Below are positions 33,146-45,683 of a stretch of 64,000 nt of DNA, in pieces (within the stretch, counting starts at the first letter, position 1; every line of letters starts with the position of its first letter). The stretch lies in assembly GCA_001949185.1 (NCBI GenBank), contig BDGG01000001.1:6617353-6681352 (forward strand), given 5' to 3'. The DNA is from Ramazzottius varieornatus. Its lineage: Eukaryota > Tardigrada > Eutardigrada > Parachela > Ramazzottiidae. A program made the translations under genes and the position numbers. Under the pieces are notes generated by a model. The model was not told where the DNA came from. It made no database searches and was given only the letters and a program-made list of their open reading frames with translations.

Positions 33146-35984
33146 AAATCGGTACACTGGCGCTCCTCACTTAATATATTCGGTCTTCTTCCTCGCTGTA
33201 CCGTCGAGGTCTCTTGGTTTAAACTGTTGAGACATACTCGAAAAGCCAGCCAAGATGGAAGCATGAACACCGGCGGATTTCTGGACACGAAAACAAACGA
33301 CAAACTTACGAGATCCATTCAGAAGACTAACAGCTAATACAGCACACTGTACCAATGTTTACGGTAGTTTTCACTGCGGTTGGAATCTACTACGTTACGT
33401 CGTATAGTTGGTTTCTGTCTCTTGCTTGCGTATAAAATCTAGATTTGCCTTATTTTCCGCCTGATCCAAACTTTTTACTGCGCCAAACTTTCCCTTCGCG
33501 CGTCTACTGGCTCTTCGGTACTCGGTAAAGTAAGGTATTTCGGCTCGCCTCGGAGGTGAAGTATCGTTATTTGGCAAAATCCACAGGTAATACCGCCGGT
33601 AAAGCACTGTCCAAGAACACTGAAAGTACGGCGAAAAGTATTTCGCGCACCTACTTTCGCCATAACGCTAACGTACAGTAGCTGCATGGGCTTCATAGTT
33701 CACAATGAGCGAGTGCGCACATGCGCTAGTTGGAGGACGGTCGAACGTAGTACAGTGCCCTATATGAGCACTATGTTTGGGGCTCAAAAATGCTCATATT
33801 TCTGACAATTGGACGGAAGCGTCCAGTACTTTTGCGGTACTTTCAATGATTACCGCCAGACTTCAGTACCCGTTATTACCGGGTAAATACCTGAAATACC
33901 TCCCGTAAGAAACAGGTGTCGCCTGTCGGTACTTAGTAGAGTACAAGTATTGCAAAATCGGTACTCAGTACAGGTATTACCGGGTAGTACCGGTATTTTG
34001 TTCAGCACTGCTATCCCCGCCATGTAGCATTTACGGACATGAACCGTGATTGCGCGAAACCTTCGAAACCTTCGAAACCTTGCGTACTGTAAATATTCGA
34101 TGCTATCGCGTAACACGTCATCGTACACGTGAGGTACAGCTTCTGTCCTGCTTTACTGCATGTTCCACCCCCTATGGAGTGCATCGTTGCGTACGTGTAC
34201 GTACTGCGCGGACGTAGCCAAGGTTTTAGTGTATACCTGTAGCCGGTACATCGCTGATGCATCAACGCAATAGCGCAACAATCATGACGTAGCACGATCT
34301 GTCCGTCGTAATCGTTGCGCCTTCACCAAGTGTGCCACACTCGTTTCATAACGAAGGTTTGTCAAGCCGTACGGGCAACTTCCTGTATTGCCACCCGTTA
34401 TCACTCACGCACTTTCTACCCGAACCATTTTGTTTTATTTTTGTTATTTCCTTATAATTCGAAATAATTTTTATCTGAATTTTTCTGTACCATTTTACTT
34501 GGCATATAACACCCTGACTACCACCGTACTCACTGTGAGTACAATACGGCACTTTTTCGCTCCTCATAATTTCATTTTTCCCGGTTTGAATCAAACTTTT
34601 TTTCTTTGCCTGGTCTGCGGTATTATCACCGAAACGTAGCTGATGACTACTGGTCAGTACAACTTCCGCAGGCTGGGAAAATCCTTACGATTTCGGGCAC
34701 TTTTCCCAAGTTGGCCTTTACGGCCTGCCAATCTCCACAATTTCGAAATTCTGAAAGTTGTCTATTGGCTAATTTGGGTTACGCCTTCCCTTTTCCTCTA
34801 GTTAAAGTTCTGTGCTCACAGTGAGTACGCTGGTAATCTGTCAACACAAAAAGCTTGGTATTCAGGGTGACAAGAACTGTTTGAATATACCCTAGCGAGT
34901 TGCTACGGATCGAAAGATATTTTGTGGACATGACCGTTCGGAGAGTGTGATTGACTGGATCTTAAAAACAGTCCCTCAGTGGGTCATCGTGGGCGCTATG
35001 ACACAAGTTCAGCTTACAGGATAGGGTTGGAATAGGTTTCCAGCCTCGGAAAGGTCCGCCGCATGGAAGTGACAAATCCCTCCGGCGGACCTTTAGTCAA
35101 ATATCCAAAACTGGCAAACATGTGCATCAGAATGATCGACAGAACACCACTTCTAATAGTGTGGCATTCTATACGGGAACCTGTTCCATTGTTTGGAAGA
35201 GGAAAACCAGAAAATTTGGGGAGAACGTCTCCGAAGTTTCCTTTTCAGTTGCACAGACTGGATCAGTTCGACTGCTATCCGTTATTGTCAAGTTTTACTC
35301 CCACGAACTCGAATACATCCGTTTGAATACATCCATTTCGGTCTCCCGATTACAGGTTAGGTGATTTTGATCACGTCGGTTTAGCCCGGTCAGTCCAGTC
35401 AGACTGAATTGGTACAGTATAGGGTAGCAACTGTAGTACATATGTAATTCAGTGCAGGTTATAGTTGGCAGGATAATAATTCTCAAACCGCAAAAGTTTT
35501 CAACGTAGAAGCTGTATTTTATCTCACATCTACCTTTGCGCGAAGGGTCTCTCGATCGGAGCCGCACATTAGCCCTCCGCGGCACATCAGTACGTTACGC
35601 TTTAGCTCTGTGTTGAAAATGAAGCTGCGTAGAGCTTCCAACAACCTCGTTTTATTCGTGCAGCAAATAACCCCTCCTTTATGATGTCCTTCACCACCAT
35701 TCGTACTTGTAAGATTGTTCATTAAACAAACCGAATTTTATTTAGAAAAAATTTAGGATCCGCGGTACCCACCTACGGGAAGCGGCGAGCGACCAGCTTG
35801 TTACTTATGCAGATTGGGCTCAAACTGGAAACGTTTTTTGTCACGTGCTGTACTTACGAATTTGAGCTTCTTCCCGAACTTAATGATGTGCAATGCAGTA
35901 GCAAAGTTTCCAACGTCTTCTTTTTCCTGTTGTTCCGTACGTTTACAAATTATCTTGTGACTATCAAAGAGAGGTGACCACTGC
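33146..35984. other. Gene-poor stretch with low-level repeats
   Basis: About 2.8 kb without a recognisable gene. Bases 33540-34010 are rich in TACCGG/GGTATT-type sequence (for example CAGGTATTACCGGGTA near 33981) that resembles the centre of the foldback element near 12470-12560. A short tandem of TTCGAAACC (three to four units) lies at 34052-34080. Remaining frames are short and unsupported. Confidence 0.4.
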
Positions 35985-36430
35985 ATGGAGCGAGCGGACA
36001 AAAGTGGCGCGGACGAGGGAAATCATAGGTATGAATGGCACATTTTTTTGAACTCTCTTCGCTCAAAAAGTGGCTTGCTAGTTTTGCGGTGGAAGGCTTT
36101 TGCTAATATTGATTCGTTCGTAGGATGAACGCGTGTCCGGGACATCGGTCGGGCGTCGTCGGAACGCCAGCGCGTTCGCCTGCGTGTCACAGTTTTTATC
36201 CTGCCCCATGCTGTGATCAAACCTTCCCATACCACTATCCGTATGGACAACTTTTTCCATCGTATTATCCACCCCCTTCCTGGCATGGTGTACCCTTCTT
36301 CCAACCATCCACCCCAACACTTTCCGCCTATGCCTGTGGAAACAGGCCATCCCGGATACCAGTCTTGCGCACGAACCAACGACACCACCTTTCACCCAGA
36401 CAAGCCTTCCGTCAGTGTGCGAAACGATGA
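35985..36430 (+). CDS. Small Pro/Tyr-rich protein, unassigned
   Basis: Two exons, 35985-36028 and 36124-36430, with a good donor (ATAG|GTATGA) and acceptor (TTCGTAG|G), giving 116 residues. The middle is rich in Pro, Tyr, Phe and Cys (FPYHYPYGQLFPSYYPPPSW). Another frame over 36213-36545 is also long and Pro-rich, and a Ser/Glu-rich frame lies at 36739-36919, so the real model may have more exons or a frameshift. No family is recognised. Confidence 0.35.
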
Positions 36431-36953
36431 GACAACACCAGCCGAAGATATCCCCAGACATCAAGCTATGCCTCTTTCGGACAGCTTTGGACAGAAGACC
36501 GACATAAAGCTGCCCATCTCCCCAAAGAGTATGAGGTACTCGTAGTGGTCGACAGACCTATACTTGCAATTATACGTAACGGTTTCTCGCGTTCTCCATC
36601 AGCCTGTATCCTCCTCATGCATTATCATAGAAGGATTACAGATCACTGTCGTTCGATCGAGACTTCACAATCCATTGCGGTCAGCCGCCGCGTTTTATGC
36701 GAGTAACTAGATCGAATTGCTCCCTACTAGGAATTGACAGGAAGCAAGGAACCGACCAGTGAAGAGGAAAAAGTCGACAGCAATCCTGTTCGATCTGGCG
36801 TTTCCAACCGAGCACTTGGCAGCTTTCGTCTTCTTTCCCGAAGCCTCAAGTTAAAAGTGTCCTCTACTGACGAAACACAAACAGCGCAAACTCAGACAGA
36901 GGTCGAGGGACAAACCTGATCAAACGTTTTTGCTAGGTACCGATAACTAGTAT

Positions 36954-37128
36954 CAGTGTGAAGTAAAGTTAGCCTTCCAAAATGGGTAAGATGGATGGGC
37001 GGTGCTAGCAGAATGCCAGCCACGAGAAGAAAAGCTACAGTCCAAGTGGAATCCTGGCTGGCAGTTCTGTATTCTGCACCGCCTATCCATCTTACCCATT
37101 TTCGGAGGCTCGTTTTGTCTTACACTGC
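36954..37128. mobile_element. MITE/foldback of about 175 bp
   Basis: Long inverted repeats: AAAATGGGTAAGATGGATGG at 36979 pairs with its complement at about 37083-37104, and the inner arms GAATGCCAGCCA and TGGCTGGCAGTTCT also pair. The outer edges read CAGTGTGAAG and CTTACACTG, matching the CAGTGTA-type termini of the element at 24891. The target duplication is unclear. Confidence 0.7.
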
Positions 37129-37531
37129 AGTAACCTCTTCACAATCAGTCGCTCAATCGAAATCTGTCCGGGAACCGTGGAACATTAGATGATCAAGACA
37201 ATCCATGCTTACGGCCTTTGACGGTTAGAGGTCTCGGTCAAACTGAGCGTCGATCGAAGGTCATCAATATGCAAGCACAAAGATCCAGAATTGAGCCCTT
37301 TGGCGCCGCTTAGCATATCGTAAGTGGACGCAGTATGTTCTTCTCGACCAAAGCCTGTTCCTGTCTTATAGTCAAATCCCGTCTACGTGCGGACTTGCCC
37401 CCAGCATTCGCTTCCGCAACTACATGTGTAGTCCAGCTACAAATGTGGTCTGGACATGCCGAGATACGGTATTCGATTTCCAGCAACAACTGCTCTCAAC
37501 TTTAAATTCACGGAACTGCCGGGCAAAGTTA
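37129..37531. other. Intergenic, nothing recognised
   Basis: About 400 bases between two mobile elements. I see no gene. Confidence 0.35.
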
Positions 37532-38825
37532 CAGGGTGATGACGCCAAGTGACTACCACCTTGTAGTCCTCATGGCTCTCTCGAATGAGTGTGTTGGTCC
37601 TTTCTACTACTTTCCTTGGATTAAGTACTCGTTTTGCTACCTTTCAGAGATAACCTTACCTGTAAATATGTTTATGAGAAGTCGAAGCTAGACCGGACAC
37701 TGGGGAAGGTGCGAGCACGTAGTTGCTCCGGCTTTTCGCTCCTTCTCCCTCAGCAAAAAAAACTGTTCTCACTCATCTCCAGTTTTGCGCTTGAATTCTG
37801 ATCGGAAGTTGTTTAGCTGTAACTTGCCTCTCGAAAACGATATGCTTTGTCGCTTTACCACTCGTCGATTGAATGACACAACAAATTGAATAACATGTGG
37901 CCGAAATATAGGGCGGACGCAGAAAACAAGGTTTCTCGGAATAGTTTTGATCCTTTATCGGCAATCATAAGCATGAACGGGTAGCTGACTCAATGAGCTA
38001 TTCAAGGGAGAACTCTTCTGATTACACCGAGCAGAGCTTGAGTGCAAAGAGACTTTGCGCAAAAACTGAGTTCGTGTAAATGAACAACTTTTCCGGCTTT
38101 TGAAGCAATTTTGAAATATTTTTTACCCAGTTTTCTGACGAGTTTTCGTGACGTCACCAATGGTAGTGGTTAGCACAAAAACCAAACTACATGAAAAGTC
38201 GTGGAAAGCCTGAATATTTGGGCTGGAGCGTAAGATACGATTTTTGCCACGAGAAGCAGTTTCCTGGTAAAACGGGTGAAATCGACGGTATTAATTCATC
38301 TGCGAGATTTGCATGGTATTCCTGCGAAATTCTTCAGTTTTAGATGAAAACTCAGATAGTTGTAAGTTCGCTAAAATCAAATTGTGGATGCGTACTTACA
38401 CATGGAACTCCAGAAATCCGGTTTTGCTCGTGGTAAAAAGTCTTCCCCACCGGAAGACAATTTAATCTATTCCAACTTAACACTCCATGTATGCGAATAG
38501 GCTATACCTCAACGAAAGCAGCGTAAAAGTTGTACACGCAGGACGCGAAATTATGGTACAGCAAAATGATGGTACAGGCCTTTCCGCTACGGCGGTACGG
38601 AAGCACGTACGTACGCGACCGATTCACAGTAACACGTTTTCCGACACTTTTCTACGAACGAATTTCCATTTCGCCGTCCTTCCCGCCTGTCCCATATTTT
38701 TTACTATACTATAATTTCTTGTCTTGCGTGTACAAATTATGTGAGGAAGCGAGACGATAACATGCAACCTGAATCATTTCTGTGCCAAAGTTCCAGGTGG
38801 TAGTCACTTGGTGTTGACCACCCTG
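37532..38825. mobile_element. TA-flanked mariner/maT-type element without transposase
   Basis: The left terminus CAGGGTGATGACGCCAAGTG and the right terminus, complement of CAGGGTGGTCAACACCAAGT, both continue into GACTACCACCT. TA lies immediately outside on both sides (37530-37531 and 38826-38827). Length is 1294 bp, close to the 1257 bp of the maT element at 53986-55242, whose ends share CGCCAAGTCGCTACCACCT. No transposase motif was found inside. The interior (about 38120-38475) shares a diverged repeat with 53000-53400, ending at TCTTCCCCACCGGAAG in both. Confidence 0.82.
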
Positions 38826-38888
38826 TAGATTCGTCTCTGGAAAATCGTTCGAGTTCATCAGATAAAGCGGGAATGCGCTTTATCAAGG
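38826..38888. other. Short spacer
   Basis: This is the 3' flank of the receptor pseudogene next to the TA-flanked element. Confidence 0.3.
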
Positions 38889-41800
38889 TCACGTTTGCAA
38901 CAAAGCAATCCGACACACTTTAGGATAAGCCTCAAATTGCTTTATGGTGCTTTCAGATGGGCTGATGTTTTGAATCTGTGAGATTGGTTGCAGGTACTTC
39001 CCACCACTTTCCATCGTCGTGAACTCGTCTGTAAAGAGATATACAAACGTTACAAATGGGTCTCCAGTTCCCACTTCATCACCTGGAGAGTGTGTGCCGC
39101 ACGACGAAGAATGCAAGTATTAGTACCAGTATGGCACCAGAAATAAGACCGTAAAGCAGCCCCGAAGATTGCCCTGTAAAACATCGACTTGGTAAAGAGT
39201 CAGCGAAATAACAGAAAATTATCTCTGTTAGCTATCTACATTCTCTACCACAAATTTTTGACGGAAGAACACGTCGAGATACGAGTAACAAGCTGTTTTT
39301 CGTAATAATAATTACCGTTTTCTTCAAAGCAAAGTTGGCCATCCAGTCCACACGTAGACAAATCACGAACAGGCCAAGGACCCTTCCAATCTAACGTGGC
39401 GTATTACTTCCAGTTCGTAAGTACTCGTGTCTTGAAACAATATTGTTTATCAAAGGAATGTAATGGTTACCATGAAGGCACGGAATTAAACACCAACGCT
39501 GGATACTTCTACCTTCCTAGGCTCCGTATCTCAAACTCCGACTTAGCCGTCATCTGCCTCACGTGGACTGGAATGACGCGTTCGCCCAGTTCTCTAGTCC
39601 TCATGGGGCCGGTTGGCAAATCGAGCGTCCGGTTTCGGAGCTGATTTGCAAACAAAGCGCCATCGGAGAAGTCGTAGTGCACGCCTTTCTGGTACGCCTC
39701 GTTGAGAACCTAGACCGAACTAACTCGTGAACCGTTGGGTTATCCAACAATAAAAGATGTTCTGCCATGCGATGATCGCGCGACTCAGTACATCAACAGC
39801 ATTGTGACTTTTAAACGAATACCGGCAAGGCAGTAATTCATCCACTGCAGTCTGGGTAGTGCCTGAGAGCGAAATTTAGGCTTAGAATGTCAGATGCAGT
39901 AACTTACCGGGGCGAAGATCATCAAAGCAGCGTATGAACTAATGCAATGCGGTGAGAGCTGTCAAGAAAACGACCACCGTTACATAGATATCAAGTTTTA
40001 CAATACGTGAGGAAAAGATGAGCTTATCGCAAAAACAGCGGCGCAGTCTAGCGCACAAAAAGGACGAAACTGTGGGCCGGGCAACGCGCCGTTTCAGGTG
40101 TCTAACTTCTCAGATAAAACTTATGGTCGAGAGATCCCTCACTGCTTTTACAGCCTATACTGATCCAAATGTGGCTTTCTTTGCTGTACTCGGGGACTTC
40201 GTACCGGAAAGTTATCCGAAAAGGGGTATCCGTATTTGACTGGCGCCTATTGCTTCCAGATATCAGTGTAGTCCTTGTACTGTTTCTTGCGGGTGCTGTC
40301 CCCATAGACCGAACAGCTTTCCACCAAAAGTACAGAATCGTATGCCGCTTTAGCAATCTGTAACAGACGAACAGCTCCCGTCCCTTGTTCAAACTGACGT
40401 GCTCGTTGCGAATAGTACAGTGGACCCTATCGCCACGAGCGCTGGCGCAGTGACCGCATACTCCTTTTGCACATGCAGGTCACGGCAGCAGTGGTGCGGC
40501 GTCAAAACACGTCTCAGAAAACAGGACTCCTTTTGGCTTCAATTGCTTTCTGTCAATATTGCCTTTCTGCGCAACTGTACTTTCTTACCCAGGAACTTTG
40601 AGCACCGCTACACTGCAATGCGGTGTACCGGTGCTCAAAGGTCCGCATCGTTTAACTGTTGCGTAATCTGAAATTCGTCTTCTGGCTAAGCGATGCTGGA
40701 AACTCTGGTATTTGAACGCAGTCATCAAACCATGCGTTCCAGCGGAGAGATACAAATGCGTCATATATAGCCGCATGTTTGCCGGATACGTCGGCAACAA
40801 GATGTATATTTGCTAAAAGGTTTGAAGCCTCAAAGGATTGGAGTCCAAAAGGGTCTTTCGGAAAGCAAACTAGTTAACAGGGCAAGGGTCAAAAGGTTTT
40901 GCCAACTGTACAGGAAGGTGAAATGCTTTATAGGTATACTGGTATAGGGCCGGACCAGTACCTGCTCATCGGTCCACGAGTTTTATCTTCCATACGGGAG
41001 AGAAAAACTCTTGGTAAAACTGGAGGATTTGTCGAAGTAGCTGTAGCGTAAGGTTCACGAAAAATTCTAGAAAACATCTCGGCTCATTTTGAACAGGGGT
41101 CCATGACAAACTTTTCACAACTAACGTAATAACCTGCTTGTATCCGTACCATGTTATATTCATCACTGAAGTCCGACGAGAAGTTTCCCATCGCAGGATA
41201 ACGGAAAGGCGTCATTATGAGGTATATCTGGATGAATATACAACAGAGAATGAGACGTTTCGGACAGTCTTCGTTTCGAAGTATGCCGTGAGCGTGCTCA
41301 TAAAATCCCCGCCTGTCATATTCATTGCACTTGCACTGATCTAAACGAATGAGTTATTTTACACTAACAGTGCACTAGATGGATATACTGTAAGACCTGA
41401 GGGTACCAGAAAATCCCGTAGGAACGTTCAAGACCCGAAGAAGAAGCACACTGTGAATAAACCATAGGGTTGCCGGTTTATTTAATTCCATCAAATGTTC
41501 TAGATTCAGTTGGGATGATGAAAATTCTCTTCATACCACGACTTGTGGCACGAAGCAATTTCACAAGGCGTGGATAATCCGCTGGATGATTTTTGGAATT
41601 GAATGACAAATAGTGAAGTTGATGTCCTTCGCGCGTGGATAAATCTCTGAGTACAGCTTGGCTAATCAAGTCGGCATATGGGTTGCTTCCCATATCGACC
41701 AAAATAAAAATGCTTCTCCAGTTGTAGGTACGACATATAGTACGATAACTCTGACGAACATCGTGTAGGCACTTGACGAGGTCGTAATCCATGCGGGAGG

Positions 41801-42497
41801 AGCGACACCCAACTTGTTTTTAACAAATCCCGACGCGCTAGTAAACAAAAGAAATTTCATCCAGATCCAATCCAACTACCGGTACACTATACCGAAACTG
41901 GTACCGGTACTAGCAAAGTTGCTGCTGGCTACCTCAAAATCTGGCTACCTCCCGCAAAATAAATGCAAATTCACGGCAACTATAGGCATGCGAAGCTTCG
42001 AAGCTAAAACCGCGCAAGGCGGACGGCTGGTTCGCAACCTTCAAAGAGTAGCTTCCGGTTACGTTCAGTTAGATGACCTATATACAGGAAAAGCTAAAGT
42101 GTGAAATGCGCTGACCTCCGTTTATCAGGGCTTGGACAGATGGAACTCTTTCAGCTTCCGTCCGGTCCGCGAGTAAAGGCTCGAAGCTGTTGAGGAGATA
42201 GTAGACTGCGCTGGTTAGCCGTTCGACGTTGTCATTCCAGTCACCGCAAGTGTCAATGTTGTAATTGGTCGACTTAATGAGGTGTTGCTGTAGGTTTAGC
42301 GAAGGATAGAGGACCTTGATGTCTTCAAACGCTGAATCAAAGGCCGTACCAAAGAATTCATATGTACCAGCAATAGTCTTAGAAAACAACGCCAGTGTCA
42401 TAATATCGATTTTCAGATGTTTCTTCCTCAGACCGAGGTTCCGGTGAAACAGTTGAAACAACAAGATTATGCAGCCGTAACTATTCTTGTTCCACAT
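38889..42497 (-). pseudogene. Natriuretic-peptide-receptor-like gene, degenerate
   Basis: Pieces of an ANF-receptor ligand-binding domain occur in order on the minus strand. Exon 42497-42116 carries FGTAFDSAFEDIKVLYPSLN and the Cys in DTCGDW, and ends at the same phase as the first exon of the intact relative at 49956. Then come a diverged CREFAFILREVARF; PAWITTSSSAYTMF in one frame running into YNWRSIFILVDMG in another near 41750; AKAAYDSVLLVESCSVYGDS followed by an in-frame TAG and then APVKYGYPFSDN near 40260; and an exon 39709-39513 with VLNEAYQKG and NRTLDLPTG. After that come GLDGQLC near 39330 and a membrane-span exon near 39170-39080 (SGAILVLILAFFVV). The frameshift and the in-frame stop indicate decay. 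Compared with the intact copy, several exon junctions are also missing. Confidence 0.68.
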
Positions 42498-43086
42498 CGT
42501 CCTACGACTATTCGCGTGAACGGCGGTGTAGGACCAACGCACCCGCATCGATCAACATTACGGGAAGAGCCGTCACGGACACAAGAGCAGCTTCGGGACC
42601 AGGTTGTCGAATAACGCATGCTTTCTAAGTTCGGTATGGGCGCCATAAAATCGCAGTGCCGTTAAATTAAATTAGATCGCACTGGGAACAAATAGGAAGT
42701 GACAGGAAGCGAGGAGCAGCGCAGTAAACAGGAACCAGTACTTCTGCTCGACTGTCAGTGAGAGACACACAGCACTTATAAGGACACAGAGACGCAGTAC
42801 AAGAAGACAGAAAAACAGGGTCCTCCGAAACGGCGCCAAGCTTGTTAAGGTAATTGTCAGCTGCAAAAGACAGCTCACCCGAGCGATCATTCTCCGACTG
42901 AGTCGCAGGTTATCATAGAGGACGCTACGACCCATATTGGCTGAACTAATTCTAGGCTGATTGAATTAATCGGATACTTCCAGAAGGGCCAGAAACATGC
43001 AGTTCACCTGTGCTTGCCCCTGCTTGAAGCTACCGCATCAGCAGCGTGCTGAGGTTACCGATCCAAACAGAAGTCATTCGCTTCCT
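42498..43086. other. Intergenic
   Basis: A minus frame of 87 codons (42935-42672) is hydrophobic, with possible membrane segments, but shows no family and no supporting splice context. Otherwise nothing is recognised. Confidence 0.3.
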
Positions 43087-43214
43087 TTACTCCTTGTCTT
43101 CCCGGCGGTGCGGCGGTGCGGCGGTGAAACAATAATTCTTAAGATACAATAGGTCCCCTTTCCAGAACCACTGCTTTCTGCGCGTTTGGTTTGTTGTCCA
43201 ACACACGTACTGTA

Positions 43215-43410
43215 TTCCCTCGAAAGTTCTGCGAATCACGTGACTGTCGTGGTAAGTATCATCCGGCGGGAAACAGAAACTATCTATACCTTCAATCAAA
43301 GACTGCTCCCCAGTCAAGTGTAATGATGGGCGACAATCAAACAATCAGAGATACCAGTGCGAGTAGACTTTACTGATATGATGACGTAATTCGCAGAACT
43401 ATCGAGGGAA
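43215..43410. mobile_element. MITE of 196 bp with TTCCCTCGA ends
   Basis: Inverted repeats TTCCCTCGAAAGTTCTGCGA at the left and its near-complement at the right, flanked by TA (43213-43214 and 43411-43412). It sits inside the cysteine-rich gene copy 2 and is absent from copy 1. Confidence 0.75.
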
Positions 43411-43439
43411 TACAGTACACGTGCCTGGCTTAAATGTGG

Positions 43440-43489
43440 NNNNNNNNNNNNNNNNNNNNNNNNNNNNNNNNNNNNNNNNNNNNNNNNNN
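43440..43489. other. Assembly gap (50 N)
   Basis: A run of exactly 50 N. The true length of missing sequence is unknown. Confidence 0.99.
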
Positions 43490-43763
43490 ACCAATCAATC
43501 AAATCAATCGAAGCACAGTCGCTTTCGTTCCGTTCCCAGCATTTTTGTCCATCCCCACATTTGGGCCAAGCGCGTGTACCACTTGCAAAACCATCGATCT
43601 GGCTGCAGATCTGGATTACATCTCGCCGTCTTTCTGCAGGGAGGTATCTCGCCTCGCAGCGTTCGTGCAGTTGTTGTTTGCACCGTGAAACTCAACGGTT
43701 TTGGGCACAGGCGGTAAACAGAAGAACTCCAGCCAATAAAGCAAACACCACTGAACTAGCCAT

Positions 43764-44175
43764 CTCATCGACGTACACGGACACAATTTTGTGATTTTAC
43801 GTCCAATGCAAAGGGATCTTTCTCGACATCGAATAATAAAAAATGTTGATCGGTACCTCGATCCGAGTTTGCCGAGGAATGAATCGGTGAAATGTGGAAA
43901 AAATGGCCAAATTCACTCCAATATTACTGCCCCCTCCGACTTAGAATTAAACAACGAATGTCTTCACTCGGCCTTTGTCTATTGATAAAAGTAATTTCAC
44001 CCATTCTGACGCGTACTTTTAGTCGATCGAATGAATAACGGTGTGGCGATTTTTGAGGCTGTAGCAAGGTGCGTGGTGTGAGTTGTCGTGCTGCGGCTGT
44101 TGAGAGTGCATTCTGTTGTGGTTTGCATCCCTTACTAGTACCAGAGAGACTAGAAGAGGTAGAGGAACCGCTGTA
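43764..44175. other. Intergenic, nothing recognised
   Basis: About 400 bases upstream of the cysteine-rich gene copy 2, where its promoter would lie. No gene is seen. Confidence 0.35.
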
Positions 44176-44432
44176 CAGTCCAGTCGCTCGAAATCCGTAC
44201 CAAATTTTTGGATCTCAGTTCAGAGCCCGCCATACATTCACCATGCAGCATGCCATGCAAAATGCCAAAACTACATAACACAAGCACTACACCCTGTCTT
44301 AACTGGTGTAATCAAGTAATCAATTGGTAGATGACCAGCTGTCTGAGCATGACGCGCAGTGTGGTTAACTTTGAATGATTTTCGCGTTTTAGAAATGCGA
44401 AAATTTGGTAGGATTTCGAACGACCGGACTGT
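44176..44432. mobile_element. MITE, CAGTCCGGTCG family, copy 2
   Basis: 257 bp, flanked by TA at 44174-44175 and 44433-44434. The ends are CAGTCCAGTCGCTCGAAATC and the complement of CAGTCCGGTCGTTCGAAATC. The interior shares ACTGGTGTAATCAAGTAATC with copy 1. No coding capacity. Confidence 0.8.
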
Positions 44433-45683
44433 ATATACCGTAGAGGCGCAAAACATGGAAGCGGTAGAGGTACTTACCATTACGGCGAACAACACCATCG
44501 GTCCGATACGTACAGAGGCCACGCCCCGGCAGAGTCGGTTGCAATACGGTTACTTGACTGTTTACGGCTTATGGTGATGGGTTGCACTCCTACTTTCTAA
44601 GTATTTAGGGCTTGCCGGACCTTTGTCACAAACGCGGCGCCTCATGTACCTGCATACATAGTTACTGATAGTGGTCCTGACCACTGGGAAGGCCGAGCGA
44701 ATGCGATTAAACATTTGTTGTTGTTGCCCGGATCACGTTGCGCATCTGTTTTGAGTACAGCGATTGCGATTTCAGAAAGCTTCATCATTTGCGACATCCA
44801 TTGAAACCGTGACAGACTTAAAAGAGCCTGTCTTCGCTCGGCCTGATTACACAGCAGCTCGATCTGACAGGTTAAGCCGAACCGTCGGTTTCTCCGAGCA
44901 GCTAAACGTCATCCAAGGTCATACATTTGACCTCGACCTTTAATGTCGCTATTCCGACAAGTACTTTATCATTGGAAGACTGGCGTGACGTACCTACGCG
45001 TTGCTCTACCTCATCTAGTCTCTCTGTTAGTGCAAAGTTCGATCACGCTTGATATTGATTCTGATAGTGAGCAGTTTTTTCCAACGCGGAGCAACAATGC
45101 GCGCGAAAACCTGGCTGAGATATTCCTGTCATTGATTATATCAATACAGTAACATTTGTACCATTTGATTCTACTGTCGGGACAACTCCAGACACCAGCA
45201 TAAATTGACTGGTCTCGAAGACCAGTGGTCAATTGCACCTGAAACTAAATGCATTAGATAGCCCGTTCAAAACTGCTCATGATATCATTAGCGGAATATG
45301 GAAGAAACTTGGATATGAAACACGGAAAGTGCCGTCCTGGACAGTGGGAAAAATTTCACAGGTGGCAGATTCTACTGATGCAGTCTCAGATTATGCGAGC
45401 GTCAGCGCTCAGACCTTCGGCTTCCAGACCACGATAAAAATTTGAATTTTATAAGCCAAGAAGCAACAGTACAATTCGAAACATTCAGACCCAAAAGCTT
45501 TCAGCTAAAACAACAGAAAACTAACACCACAGCGAACAGATTGTAAGACAGAAAACACAAAAACAAACTTCCCAAGGACGTGCTGCAGTGTAAAAGATCA
45601 TTTTCAGTACCGGTGATTTTCAAACCAGCCACTTCTACTCATTCAAATGCATACACATAACTTTAGTAAACCTGCCTTTTACA
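44433..45683. other. Intergenic, nothing firm
   Basis: About 1.25 kb. A 70-codon plus frame at 45233-45445 has a plausible composition (IISGIWKKLGYETRK) but no family or splice context. The rest shows no gene. Confidence 0.35.

Larger units (their letters stand above)
43087..43763 (-). pseudogene. Small secreted cysteine-rich protein gene, copy 2, interrupted
   Basis: The minus strand starts at an ATG (43763-43761) with a clean signal peptide (MASSVVFALLAGVLLFTACA). After two more residues a TGA follows, unless an intron removes it. The frame then continues with CKQQLHERCEARYLPAERRR and ICSQIDGFAS, homologous to copy 1 at 25241-25834. The conserved continuation (TRRKQWFWKGDLLY) is found only beyond about 360 bases that include a 196-bp MITE and a 50-base assembly gap. 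This extra segment could be an intron (GT-AG ends are possible) or an insertion that destroyed the gene. The family is not recognised. Confidence 0.5.

Noticed and set aside
36023-36464. Minus-strand frames of 121 and 128 codons
   Set aside because: No family features; the plus strand here has a small spliced Pro/Tyr-rich candidate, so these are probably antisense shadows.
41666-41875. Separate small minus-strand gene with an ITTSSS segment
   Set aside because: Its order and content match the receptor pseudogene in a shifted frame, so it is treated as part of that pseudogene.
43421-43717. Plus-strand frames spanning the N gap
   Set aside because: They read through 50 unknown bases and lie antisense to the cysteine-rich gene copy 2.
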